Assembly (NCBI RefSeq): GCF_040958095.1
Contig: NC_091165.1
Location: forward strand, 27,054,479 to 27,118,478
DNA from: Procambarus clarkii
Lineage: Eukaryota; Arthropoda; Malacostraca; Decapoda; Cambaridae
Reading direction: 5' to 3'
DNA length: 64,000 nt
A program made the translations under genes and the position numbers. Below are positions 45,608 through 57,570 of this stretch, in pieces; the stretch's first letter is position 1, and every line of letters starts with the position of its first letter. The notes below the pieces were generated by a model. That model worked only from the letters and a program-made list of their open reading frames with translations, had not been told where the DNA came from and did not search any database.

Positions 45608-46107
45608 NNNNNNNNNNNNNNNNNNNNNNNNNNNNNNNNNNNNNNNNNNNNNNNNNNNNNNNNNNNNNNNNNNNNNNNNNNNNNNNNNNNNNNNNNNNNN
45701 NNNNNNNNNNNNNNNNNNNNNNNNNNNNNNNNNNNNNNNNNNNNNNNNNNNNNNNNNNNNNNNNNNNNNNNNNNNNNNNNNNNNNNNNNNNNNNNNNNNN
45801 NNNNNNNNNNNNNNNNNNNNNNNNNNNNNNNNNNNNNNNNNNNNNNNNNNNNNNNNNNNNNNNNNNNNNNNNNNNNNNNNNNNNNNNNNNNNNNNNNNNN
45901 NNNNNNNNNNNNNNNNNNNNNNNNNNNNNNNNNNNNNNNNNNNNNNNNNNNNNNNNNNNNNNNNNNNNNNNNNNNNNNNNNNNNNNNNNNNNNNNNNNNN
46001 NNNNNNNNNNNNNNNNNNNNNNNNNNNNNNNNNNNNNNNNNNNNNNNNNNNNNNNNNNNNNNNNNNNNNNNNNNNNNNNNNNNNNNNNNNNNNNNNNNNN
46101 NNNNNNN
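45608..46107. other. Assembly gap, exactly 500 N
   Basis: A run of exactly 500 N, the kind of fixed placeholder that scaffolding tools insert. It does not measure a real distance. It joins a repeat-ended contig to a contig that duplicates earlier sequence. Confidence 0.98.
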
Positions 46108-46346
46108 ATTACCAACCCTGCTCGCTTGGCAGGTTGGAAGTCACAAGACGGAGCCCCCTCGCTCGCGGAGCTCATCTTAGGAATTCATTTGGCTAAACAT
46201 GCCTTAAGAGTCACTGTCGCATAAGAAAGTAAACATTAAACATTGTAATTCATCTCTAGAATTAATTGCAAATGTTAAAATCAGAAGTGAAAAACGACAC
46301 AATGGAATAAAGACGTTCGGTGAAGTTCGGGGACACCTTTACTGCT

Positions 46347-46399
46347 CGTGTCGAGGAGGTCACCGACTCTCGAGAAAGTCGGTGACCCCCGACGACACG
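46347..46399. repeat. Two-part hairpin, copy B
   Basis: Identical to 9526-9578. Confidence 0.85.
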
Positions 46400-46510
46400 C
46401 CCAACAAGAGTGTGCTTACCTAACAATATATGTGGTTACTTAGGTTTAGATCTATATTTAGTCCTCTGCTCTATTAACTATCCGACTAAGTACCTGTAAC
46501 GTGTCGTCCG

Positions 46511-46681
46511 AGTTGATTGATTGATGAAGATTAAGCCACCCAAAAGGTGGCACGGGCATGAATAGCCCGTAAGTGGTGGCCCTTTTGAGCCATTACCAGT
46601 ATCAATAGCCGATACTGGAGATCTGCGGAGGTGCGACTGCACCCTGCGTGACGGGAGATGTCTCCGTGAGTGAGTTAAGAC
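46511..46681 (+). mobile_element. SINE-like repeat, copy B
   Basis: Counterpart of 9690-9860. Confidence 0.6.
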
Positions 46682-46719
46682 ACTAGACTTCTGGAATGGA
46701 GGAGTTCCTGCTGTTGTAT

Positions 46720-46783
46720 ATTATGGTACAGGTTATGGTACCCTATTATGGTACAGGTTATGGTACCCTATTATGGTACAGGT
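46720..46783 (+). repeat. 25-bp tandem repeat, copy B
   Basis: Counterpart of 9899-9962. Confidence 0.85.
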
Positions 46784-47033
46784 AGCTGTTGGTACAGGTC
46801 AGACACCAAGTTGTCCAGACACTTAGTTTTAAACACGGCTCTTATATTTGTCAGCTACGCATCTGCTGCCACTTTTGTTCGTGTAAAGCTGTTGGTGTTA
46901 AGTGCTGTAAGTAGTCTCTCTCTCTCTCTTTCCGCTTCCTGTAGTTGGCTTTCACTTGTAGTGCAGATTCTCTCCGGTCTCTTGTCGCTTTTGCCATGTC
47001 ATCTTTTGCTTTTTGCCATCGTCAAGTGGTCCA

Positions 47034-47189
47034 TTGGTCTGTGTCCAGGAAGAACAGTGCCCGGTGGACTTGTTGGTCTGTGTCCAGGAAGAACAGTGCC
47101 CGGTGGACTTGTTGGTCTGTGTCCAGGAAGAACAGTGCCCGGTGGACTTGTTGGTCTGTGTCCAGGAAGAACAGTGCCCGGTGGACTTG
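47034..47189 (+). repeat. 39-bp tandem repeat, copy B
   Basis: Four units, identical to 10213-10368. Confidence 0.95.
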
Positions 47190-47607
47190 TATCTTAATGT
47201 AATTACAATACAACCCATTGATAAAGGTTCATTATGCACACAATTCATCAATTACTACAGAAAAAGCGCTGTATTTTTTGCGATATGCTCAGTTTTGTAA
47301 TGATGTGCGGAACAGCATAACTGATAAATATAACTGGAAGTTTGAACAACTAGGATATAAACGTCAAAAACATTTAGATACAAATAGGACACAAATAGAC
47401 AAAGTTCTGAACTTGCTAGTCAGACGAAAACAGAACAGTGTGAAGCTTTATGTCTTGAGAGATAAGTAGACAGATAACGGGCGACACAAGCAGGCTGTGA
47501 GGGTGTACTGTTAACCCTATACAGGTAGTTCAGATTATTCAATCATTGGAGGGGGAAACCACATACGGTATCTGGAGTAACACAAACATAATGTGGCGTA
47601 CATTCTG

Positions 47608-47822
47608 CGATCCTGTGGTCCTGGGTTCGATCCCAGGCGCCGGCGAGAAACACTGGGCAGAGTTTCTTTCACCCTATGCCCCTGTTACCGAGCAGTAAAA
47701 TAGGTACCTTGGTGTTAGTCAGCTGTCACGGGCTGCTTCCTGAGGGTGGAGGCCTGGTCGAGGACCGGGCCGCGGGGGACACTAAAAGCCCCGAAATCAT
47801 CTCAAGATAACCTCAAGAAGAT
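47608..47822 (+). mobile_element. tRNA-derived SINE, 5'-truncated, copy B
   Basis: Counterpart of 10787-11002, one A shorter in the ACTAAAA run. Confidence 0.85.
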
Positions 47823-48013
47823 ACATCTTTACTATTCCTGGTCAGGATAAACAATACTACCAGAAACGCTGACGATCAAAACATTAATGTCTTACATGGA
47901 TCAGAGGGAGACAGAAGTGAGAATACTTGTGCACACCTGAAAGGAAATCAATGCCGATGTACACTATGACAGACGGGGGAGGGGGGGGGGGTGAATAAAT
48001 ATTTGCTGACGGG

Positions 48014-48109
48014 CAGTGTACTCCCCCTCTATCACAACACTTCACCAGTGTACTCCCCCTCTATCACAACACTTCACCAGTGTACTCCCCCTCTATCACA
48101 ACACTTCAC
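48014..48109 (+). repeat. 32-bp tandem repeat, copy B
   Basis: Three units, as 11197-11292. Confidence 0.95.
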
Positions 48110-48707
48110 CAGTCTACAGCCACTCCACTAAACCACACTACAGTATGGTTTAGTCATCATACAGCCACCCCCCCCCCATACAACAGCTTCACTCACCCAT
48201 CACATGCCATGAGTTTTCCGTCAAGTGCAGTGTCAGAGTACTGGGTCAGGGCGCAACAAGGAGTGCTATCATCGATTTCCTCCCTCCCTTACCCCTTACC
48301 CCCCCCCCTTTCGCGATGGCGCCCCCTCTCAACCACCACCCCCTTACTCGACTCCCCGCTTGCCTTCTCTCCCCTCACACGCAAACATGCACCAGGCGAT
48401 ACTTTCACACATCTCTTATATTCACCACAGTACCGTTGATATTCACAATTCTCTCACTTTTACAAAGGTCAAGTGGACCTTTATGTTGACACATCACCAG
48501 GACACTGACGACCAGGCTCAACGCGTCCGCGACACTGATAAACAATGGGAAAATAATTCATTATGACAATCTTTATTTGCCAAAAATTACTACCAGTACC
48601 GCCCAGAAGGCATTGGTACACAGGTTTACGAGTAATATGTTACACTTGTATCATCGGCTTATGCCAAGTTAGCCAGCATAGGAACAGCCTTCAGACTAGC
48701 ACTAATC

Positions 48708-48734
48708 ATTTCGATCCCGGGTTGGGATCGAAAT
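48708..48734. repeat. Perfect 11-bp hairpin, copy B
   Basis: Identical to 11895-11921. Confidence 0.85.
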
Positions 48735-49711
48735 ATTGTACACACACTACGTTTCCTCGTGCTTTCAAAATAGCGGGTTCTTATTTTCATTCAGTATATA
48801 ATTAAAAATAATAATAAATGATTCTGAATGATCACTGCTACATTCTAAAAGCCGTTCCTATGTTGGCTTCCCTATCATACGCCGCTGATAAGTAACATAT
48901 TACATGTTAAACCAGTGATAAATGTAACATATACGTCAGACCATTCCTGACATATGTGGCGCCTGCGTGGAGTGGTGTCTTCTTCAACACAAAGTATAGT
49001 TGGTGAAGGACCAGAAGTATGCCACCACACTGCTCCCAGAACACAGGTAAAAAGTTACGAGGAAAGACTAATGGAATTAAACCTCGCGTTACAATGGAGA
49101 GAGTTGGTCTAAGGGAGCCATGATTATCACACACAATTTCTCGGTGAAATTTATAGGACAGACAAAGGCAAATTACACAAAAAATTTGTTTTTATTTGTT
49201 CCTAACACACAAGTGCTATTTTCTGATAGTTCATGCCTTAAAAGTCTAAGAAACGGCTGTTATTCCCTTCAAATTTTGCTTTGACCTTTGGCTAAGGCAG
49301 CTAAGGTATCTTCTTGAAGATACCTGAAGGCTGCCGACTTATGAAACCGTGTCTCCCAGCTCTAAATAACGATTCAGAAACCTTCGTGTACCTTCAAGGC
49401 GACGTATTAAAGTTGTCTTAGGCAGATGTCAAATAAAATTTTGAGGGGGGAAAAATAACTATTTTCTATACTTTTGAAGGCATACGCAATGAAAAATAAT
49501 ACTTATACCCAGGAACACAAATTTTACATTATATTTGTATGGCAAATACATATACCGGCATGACCCCCGTGCTTGTATCAATGTTATGGCTTGGCCGTGG
49601 CACCTGAACAAGCACATTGATCATCTGCGGCTCTTCATGATGGTGAAGTCTTCAGAGGAGGAGGAGGATGTTTGGGAAATGTGAAACTAGGTAACGTTTG
49701 CAGACTAGTGA

Positions 49712-49829
49712 GGGAGAGAAGGGTGGTGGGGGTGGGGTAGAGAAGGGTGGGGTAGAGAAGGGTGGGGGAGAGAAGGGGGGGGGGGAGAGAAGGGGGGGGA
49801 GAGAAGGGTGGGTGGGGGGGGAGTGAGGG
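49712..49829. repeat. G-rich polypurine tract, copy B
   Basis: Counterpart of 12901-13019 with small G-run length differences. Confidence 0.85.
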
Positions 49830-50320
49830 GGTTGCACGTACCCTCCCCGCCCACTTTATTAAATAAATTTAAGCAAGAGAAATTTTTCTTTCATCTGGTT
49901 TAATATTCCACTGCAATGTAAGTTGTATACAATTTCGCCTCCAGTTAAAGCGCGGGGGTCACTTAGCAAATTAGAAACATGAACCGAAACTGGGCAAAAG
50001 GTGAGGCGAGCTGGGTGGGGAGCCATCTCAAAGTCACTTCCACAAGGCACTCACCTTCCATGCACTTGCTTGTTTAACTCAGAATTTTGTAACATTAATG
50101 ACAGCTCTGCATTCCTCCTAACAGTACTTCTCTTACTCCTCCACAATAATGCTCCAAGAAGAATCCGTTTTTTCTCTTGTTTTCATTTTTGGTATATATT
50201 TCAAAACTCCAATTCACTGAGGAAAATCTTAACTTCTAACATGCAATTTTGATTAGAGCTCAAGCGAGAAAACCATGTTGAAGACGGGTCCGGCTCATCC
50301 CCCCCCTCTCCCCTTTCGTG

Positions 50321-50403
<83 letters not shown>
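50321..50403. repeat. (CA)n microsatellite, copy B
   Basis: 83 bp, four CA units longer than copy A. Confidence 0.97.
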
Positions 50404-50404
<1 letters not shown>

Positions 50405-50550
50405 AACCCCATCGGTAATTGTACAAACAGTTTCGTCAGAGATCTTAAAACATCTCAAGTGAGCACGGTTAATCCTACCCACAGAGCATGATGTACGTAG
50501 TGGCTTTGCTGCAGTGACACCATTTCTAGTCTCGACTCTTAGCATGGAGC

Positions 50551-50801
50551 ATACCTGGAGAGGGTTTCGCGAGTTGTTCTGCTTCCCGAGAGCGGCCTGG
50601 GGCCAGGCTTGACTTGTGATAACATGACCCAACAGGCTGTTGCTTGGAGCGGCCCGCAGACCCCCACATCCACTACAACCTGGTTGGTACGACACTTCTT
50701 GCAAGAACTGATCTAAATGCTTCTTCAAAGACTTCCACCTTTAGTTCTAGAAACATTTACAATGTTTGTTGGGAGAGCATTAAATAGCCGCGGCCTTCAG
50801 A
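50551..50801 (-). mobile_element. LINE fragment (family A), copy B
   Basis: Counterpart of 13735-13985. Confidence 0.7.
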
Positions 50802-51572
50802 AGTAGCCTAAGTCACTCTGCACAATAATATAATGTTAATAAGAGAATGGCATATAAATTTGTCAAACTATTTGGTCTGGTTACCTAAGTACAGTACTCG
50901 CATAATTGTCGTTATCTAATTGTGCTTGCGAGTAATTGAGCTTTGGCTTTTGGGCCCTGTCTCTCAACCTTCAATTAACTGAGCTGGCATACAGGCTTCC
51001 GATCCTATAGGGTTCTATCATAGCAACATTTGAAACGAGGTACTCTTCCTCCACAAATTCACTTTGTGTATTCCATTTCTTGACTACTAGGAAACTGAAC
51101 AAGTTCTATTCATGTCTGTGACTTATTTCGTTACTCAATTTCAGTATGTACCTTTCCTTGTTCGTGTACCACCAATCTTAAATAATGCAATGTAAAAGTA
51201 TAGAAAATGGCAATTATTTCCTTCAAACTTTGCTTAAGATAGCTTAGGTAAGACGTCTCTCAGGTGCCTGAATGCTCCAGACTCCTTATCTAGAGCCATG
51301 CCATCGTTTCGTTAACCGGCAGCCTTCAGGTACCTTCAAGACTCCTTCCCTGTTGCCATGTTGACACTACAATGTCAGTTGTAGTGTTAACGCAAGACAC
51401 TACATACAATGAGTTGAGCACACCAACAGCAAATTTAATGTCAACTATTGATGGTTTACAGTTATAATGGTAAATGAATGATAATGTACACAAATATTGG
51501 TGAAACACGGTTTAGAATATCCCTAACAAACACCAAGGTGAAGGTGAGGAAGAAGGGGGCGCAGCATGAAAT

Positions 51573-51696
51573 TGAAATAAGTTTATTGAGGTAAAATACA
51601 CACAAAGGGATGAGGTAGCTCAAGCTATTCTCACCCCGTTCAGTACATCGTGTTAATACATACATAGGGGCGCAGCATGGGGATGGTAAACTAGCA
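51573..51696 (-). mobile_element. Retroposon 3' end, copy B
   Basis: Counterpart of 14757-14880. Confidence 0.5.
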
Positions 51697-52058
51697 GTGC
51701 CTTCACCCTCCCCCGGCACCAGTCTGAACCCCGACCTTTACTTTCCACCTCACAACACCCGTATTATATGTTACAACCTTACACCCCCCATCACTATACT
51801 GTGCTATCGGGTCTCCCATGTTATCCTGAACTGATCTCTTACTCCCTGTATAAACACATGCTCTTGCTCTCCCTCTCGTTATCAGGCACGAATCCACCCC
51901 AGGTTATAAGGGACTGGTGTAGCGAGCAACAGCCTAGAGCGGTCACCATGGAAACCCGAGGCTCGGGTCGAGGTGGCAAAGTAGACTGGTGAAGCTCTGC
52001 CACATCACAAACCTCTGAGCTAGTTCTCTCAAGTGAAGCAGCAGCAGGAGCTCTGTCG

Positions 52059-52232
52059 TCGATATATGTGCTTCAGCCTACAGTTTAGACCTATTGTCTT
52101 ATGTGTGACCCTCTGTCCTGCGTGACAGTGAATACCAGCATTATCCTCACTTTTAATAAGACTATCAAAATCCTCACATTAGGCAAAATTGTAATTAATT
52201 TTGTCAATAAAGATGTTAATAATAATAATAAG
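52059..52232 (+). mobile_element. Retroposon 3' end with TAA-repeat tail, copy B
   Basis: Counterpart of 15243-15416. Confidence 0.75.
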
Positions 52233-52696
52233 TCGCAGCCAAGGCATTCCCACCACCCTGCACCCACCACCACCAACTCACTTGGGTTTGCTCAGTGAAA
52301 CGTAGTCAGTGACTCGAGTTTCCATCGAGTAAAATGTCTAATTTCCAGTCCAAAGTTCCAAGATTTGGTCACGCTCTCATTCAGGATTCTACGCGCGTAA
52401 TCCTCGGAGATGACCCGACACAGCACTAACGTAAATACAAACCAGTTTTGAGCTTGCATCAAGGAACCGGTTCTGTTTTGTCACCAACTGGAAGCAGGTG
52501 TGGCGGCGATGCAGCAAAATTGTACACCCGGCACTGTGCTGACCTACATACTCACTCACGTTTCCGGTCACCTTACGTTGCTAGGGCTTATAAAATACTA
52601 TTCCATGACAATTACTACAATAATCTAAAGTAGATGAAGCTCCCGACCCACAACTACCGTTAATTAACGGATGAGAATTATCCACTAATACTAAGG

Positions 52697-53470
52697 CTCG
52701 TACTTATCAAAGAGGCTCGTACTCGTCAAAGAGGCTCGTACTCGTCAAAGAGGCTCGTACTCGTCAAAGAGGCTCGTACTCGTCAAAGAGGCTCGTACTC
52801 GTCAAAGAGGCTCGTACTCGTCAAAGAGGCTCGTACTCGTCAAAGAGGCTCGTACTCGTCAAAGAGGCTCGTACTCGTCTAATACGCTCGTACTCGTCTA
52901 ATACGCTCGTACTCGTCTAATACGCTCGTACTCGTCTAATACGCTCGTACTCGTCTAATACGCTCGTACTCGTCTAATACGCTCGTACTCGTCTAATACG
53001 CTCGTACTCGTCTAATACGCTCGTACTCGTCTAATACGCTCGTACTCGTCTAATACGCTCGTACTCGTCTAATACGCTCGTACTCGTCTAATACGCTCGT
53101 ACTCGTCTAATACGCTCGTACTCGTCTAATACGCTCGTACTCGTCTAATACGCTCGTACTCGTCTAATACGCTCGTACTCGTCTAATACGCTCGTACTCG
53201 TCTAATACGCTCGTACTCGTCTAATACGCTCGTACTCGTCTAATACGCTCGTACTCGTCTAATACGCTCGTACTCGTCTAATACGCTCGTACTCGTCTAA
53301 TACGCTCGTACTCGTCTAATACGCTCGAACTCGTCTAATACGCTCGAACTCATCTAATACGCTCGTACTCATCTAATACGCTCGTACTCATCTAATACGC
53401 TCGTACTCATCTAATACGCTCGAACTTATCTAATACGCTCGAGCTTATCTAATACGCTCGAGCTTATCTA
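52697..53470 (+). repeat. 19-bp minisatellite, 41 units, copy B
   Basis: Same unit count and same variant order as 15881-16654; offset is 36816 at both ends. Confidence 0.97.
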
Positions 53471-53712
53471 TCTTGAGGTTATCTTGAGATGATTTAGGGG
53501 TTTTAGTGTCCCCGCGGCCCGGTCCTCGACCAGGACCACCCCAGGAAGCAGCCCGTGACAGCTGACTAACACCCAGGTACCTATTTTACTGCTAGGTAAC
53601 AGGGGCATAGGGTGAAAGAAACTCTGCCCATTGTTTCTCGCCGGCGCCTGGAATCGAACCCAGGACCACAGGATCACAAGTCCAGCGTGCTGTCCGCTCG
53701 GCCGACCGGCTA
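53471..53712 (-). mobile_element. Full-length tRNA-derived SINE, copy B
   Basis: Counterpart of 16655-16899, 3 bases shorter: AGGACCACCCC replaces AGGCCTCCACCCCC near 53535. Confidence 0.9.
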
Positions 53713-53968
53713 CAATACGCTAGTATTATCTAATACGCTCGTACTTATCTAATTCGCTAGTATTATATAATACGCTAGTATTATATAATACGCTCGTACT
53801 TATCTAATTCGCTAGTATTATATAATACACTAGTATTATATAATACGCTAGTATTATATAATACGCTAGTATTATCTAATACGCTCGTACTTATCTAATT
53901 CGCTAGCATTATCTAATTCGCTAGTATTATCTAATACGCTCGTACTTATCTAATATGCAAGTATTATG
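53713..53968 (+). repeat. Diverged 19-bp minisatellite, copy B
   Basis: Counterpart of 16900-17155. Confidence 0.85.
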
Positions 53969-56900
53969 ATAACTTGTCAAGACTCGCACGGTATACATGA
54001 ACCCTGGTGCACCACCCCCGTGAGGCGTGTAGAAAGCCAAACTGGTATAGATGAACCCCGGCAAACATTACACAAGCACCTTCACCGTGCACAAAAACTT
54101 GCATATTCAAGACTGTTACGACACTGACGATACTCGGCACCGACGGCAGCAAACACACTGTAGGCTCAAGAGACCCGAAATTCATGGAATTGTAAGAGAC
54201 GGCTGGGGAAACGCCCCATAAATAATGTCAACTCGACTCCCACAAAATATCAACCCTTAGGCAACCATATGAGCCAGACGAGAGGCCTCACATATATGAT
54301 GAGACACATGCTTAACCGTGCAAAAGAATTAATAATCTACTTCCAAGGGACTTTACTCAAGAGAAACCCAAGCTAAACTCTTGTCTCTATAACGCTTTGG
54401 AACCGTCCAGCGGGTCAATAACCCCGCACCGGTTCCTGTCTAGAAAATAATAATTATAACAAACAGCTGACGCACAGTTTTTCCTCTTATGTGGTGTCTA
54501 AGGTAACTTAAAATACTAAATATTCTAGCTGGATCTTACCCAAGTGTCTAAGACTGACTATGCGAGCGTGCGTGTTGTGGGGACAGGGGGTAACAACCTA
54601 CACACGGGAGTGTAGGACGAGATGAGAACTGAACGAGAGTGCAAGTGGGCGAATAAGTGGAGGGAGGCGACTTTGCAGAGGAGCTTGGCGGCACGTGAGG
54701 CGGGTGTGGGGTGACCGGCCCCTCATGGGTCACTAGCCACCCACCACCCCCCTCCCTTCACCCCAACCGTGCAAAACCCCACCTCGTGAAGCAACTCCCC
54801 TCCCCTCCCATCCCCCACTAAGCTGTCCCTAGTCCCCCCTTGTGGCTCTGGCCAGCCGGCTTCCACAACTGCCCTCCAGCGACACTACAGGTTGGTACGA
54901 TCAGAGCGCCTCTGTTGTCGCCTTTCACCTCCGCTTCACACACCACCTGTTTGCCCCACACCAGCTGAAACGAGCCCCAAGTATAATACATTCTTCAGTT
55001 CCTTATCATCGAGTTACCTAGAGATGATTCCAGAGTTCTTCTACGCCAAGCCCGCTCTGGGAGCACGCTTATCTAATCAGTTCGCTTTGAATCACCTGTC
55101 TGCCCTCCTGGCTGAAACTTGTGTGGTCTCTGGAGGAAGGTGGCAAGGGCTTGCTACCACATTTACAGTTTCAGGGGCAGGCACCACCTTATCTGCTGCA
55201 TCACTCCTCACTTCAAAAGCCTCTCCCGTTTCATGGTGGGAGCCAAATAGTGCCTTCTAACTAAACTTCACGATCATAGAAAAGTTGAGTACAGACAGAT
55301 TCCCATGTTACTAACCGTAATACTGCCCACACTTCTCACCCCCTTCCCTCTCATCCCAGCCCGTGTTTACCAAGCATCCCCTCACCCCACGTCACACCTG
55401 TATCACCTGTATACCGGCTACGCCCTCCCCCCCTCACATGTGTACTACCCTAACCCCCCATCCCACCCCTCGCCTGTATACCAACGAACCTTCTCCCCAC
55501 CTAGCCTGTGTATCGACTAATCCCATCCACGCTCCTCTGTGTATCGACTAACCCTCTCCCATCCCCCCCACCTGTGTACTGATGCCCTCCCATCTTGTAT
55601 ACCTGCCATCTTAACCGTACAAGCGTATCCATTCCATCCCATTGTCTCCCGAGTTTCATCCATTATTTAAGACGACCTTCCCGTCTACTCCTCCTTGACA
55701 GTTTCCCCTCCCACCCACACTTGCTTCACAACCCATAATATTAAGATGGTACTTATTCATTTTGTTTACGTAATTATCACTACGAAGATGTAAAATATGT
55801 TAACTAGGGCCATTAGTGTTGTTACTAAAGGCTGGAGGTGTGCACGAATGACTCAAAGGCGGATGCACAGAGCAGGGTTCAGTCACACGGCCCACTCATC
55901 ACCACTTCAAAATTCCACTTGACCCAGAAAGACTCTGGAGAACTAGCGGGCGTCTGCTCCAGTTGACAAACATTTCATCGACTAAAGCCCACACTTGCTA
56001 CACAATATTAGCATTAACTATACCTGTTAAAAGCTACCTAACCTAACCACAAGTGATACCATGGTAAAATACTCTAGTCCTAAGTCAGTTCCAACAACCA
56101 AAGATCTTGACTGGTTATAACTAACGGTATAATATCCCTGCAAGCGACGGCGAACACCCTTTTGTCTTGCTCACCAAACGGGACACAAGCGGCGGCGGGA
56201 GTTGGGTCTGGTGTATCCGGTGATCTTCACATCCGGCGACGGGGTTCTGGCTGCAGCACCGGCGTCGCCTCAGGCAACCGCAAGAACATCACTTTATGGA
56301 AAGGCAACAGAAGGTAGCACGTAACCAGCCCGCCTCCGAGCAACGCTCCACAGCCCGCCTACCAGCAAGCATCATAAGACCTTTCTGATCTTTTGTTCAA
56401 TAAGAATATGCCTAGGCTGAGTGCCACTTGGTGCCGCAGTCTCCAGCACCCTATCGTGATTTTTCAATTAAGCTTTACACAGCCTGCCTCTTAACCAGTT
56501 TGAAAATGACCTACACCTTTGTTCATTCATTTATATCTTGGTACATATCTTTAGCTCAAATGATCTTACAGAGCCTAGGGACGGTGTTCATACCACTCGT
56601 GATCCAGTCTCTGCTAACTGAACCTACACACACGCTAGTTTATTAAGAGTTGGGAGGCGGCGGCGGCACCGTGGCTCATCCCCCGTAAACACAAATTGGT
56701 AAGTCTTACACACAGAAACATCACCGTCAGAGAGAACCACCTCCGAATCCGACGCCGTGTACTCAATACTCAGAAATCATAGTGTGTTACTGAGAAAGTC
56801 CCAGTCAACCACTCTGCCTCGGGGTTTACAACATGAGTGTGTCCCCGTAAGTCACCCTCCGGGGAGCTATATCATCACGCCAACCCGAGCGCACTCCAAC

Positions 56901-57528
56901 TTTAGTGCCAACTCATGAGGTCAAAGGTTAAACATATGCACACCCGAAGCAATCACAATGTCGCCCTGCACTATAAATGATTGCTGGAACAGTTAACTAT
57001 AATACGAGATTAGGAGTAAAAAAAAATACGTTAAGAACGGAAACCTTTAAAAACTAATCAAAGGAAATAAAGGCTGCACAGATTGATAAGAGAAGAGAGG
57101 GGGGGAAGTGGGAAAGCGATGGAAGGGGGGAGAGAGATGGGAGGAAGTAGTGAGGTGAGCGAGCAGAGTTGCCAGCACTCGCCCACCCCACCACAACCAT
57201 GACTCATGCGCACTCACAAACCTGCCACTACCACACTTGCTCCCACAAACTCTCCATATACGAGAGACTATCACTGCGCAAAAAATAACTATTCTTGTTA
57301 AACTACACATCGACGTTAGGTCTACTTCCAGTAGCAAAATAAACACAGGCCACTTGATGCGTTGCCCGGCGACATTAACCATAAAAGAAGCCATTTTCCC
57401 CTATATTTTTTTAATATATCACGTTATTGTGATTTTATTGTGCATTACGTCCCTTGTGGGACTCCCCGAGTAACGCTAAGCACTAAATTATATACAAATC
57501 ACAGTCGCTTGTTATATATAGTCTAACA

Positions 57529-57570
57529 AAAATTGTCAGTCAGGTTTTTGCCGCCTCGTCTGACAATTTT
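57529..57570. repeat. Inverted repeat, 11-bp stem, copy B
   Basis: Counterpart of 20718-20759. Confidence 0.8.

Noticed and set aside
45438-46196. Open frames running through the N gap
   Set aside because: Unknown bases were read as coding; no evidence.
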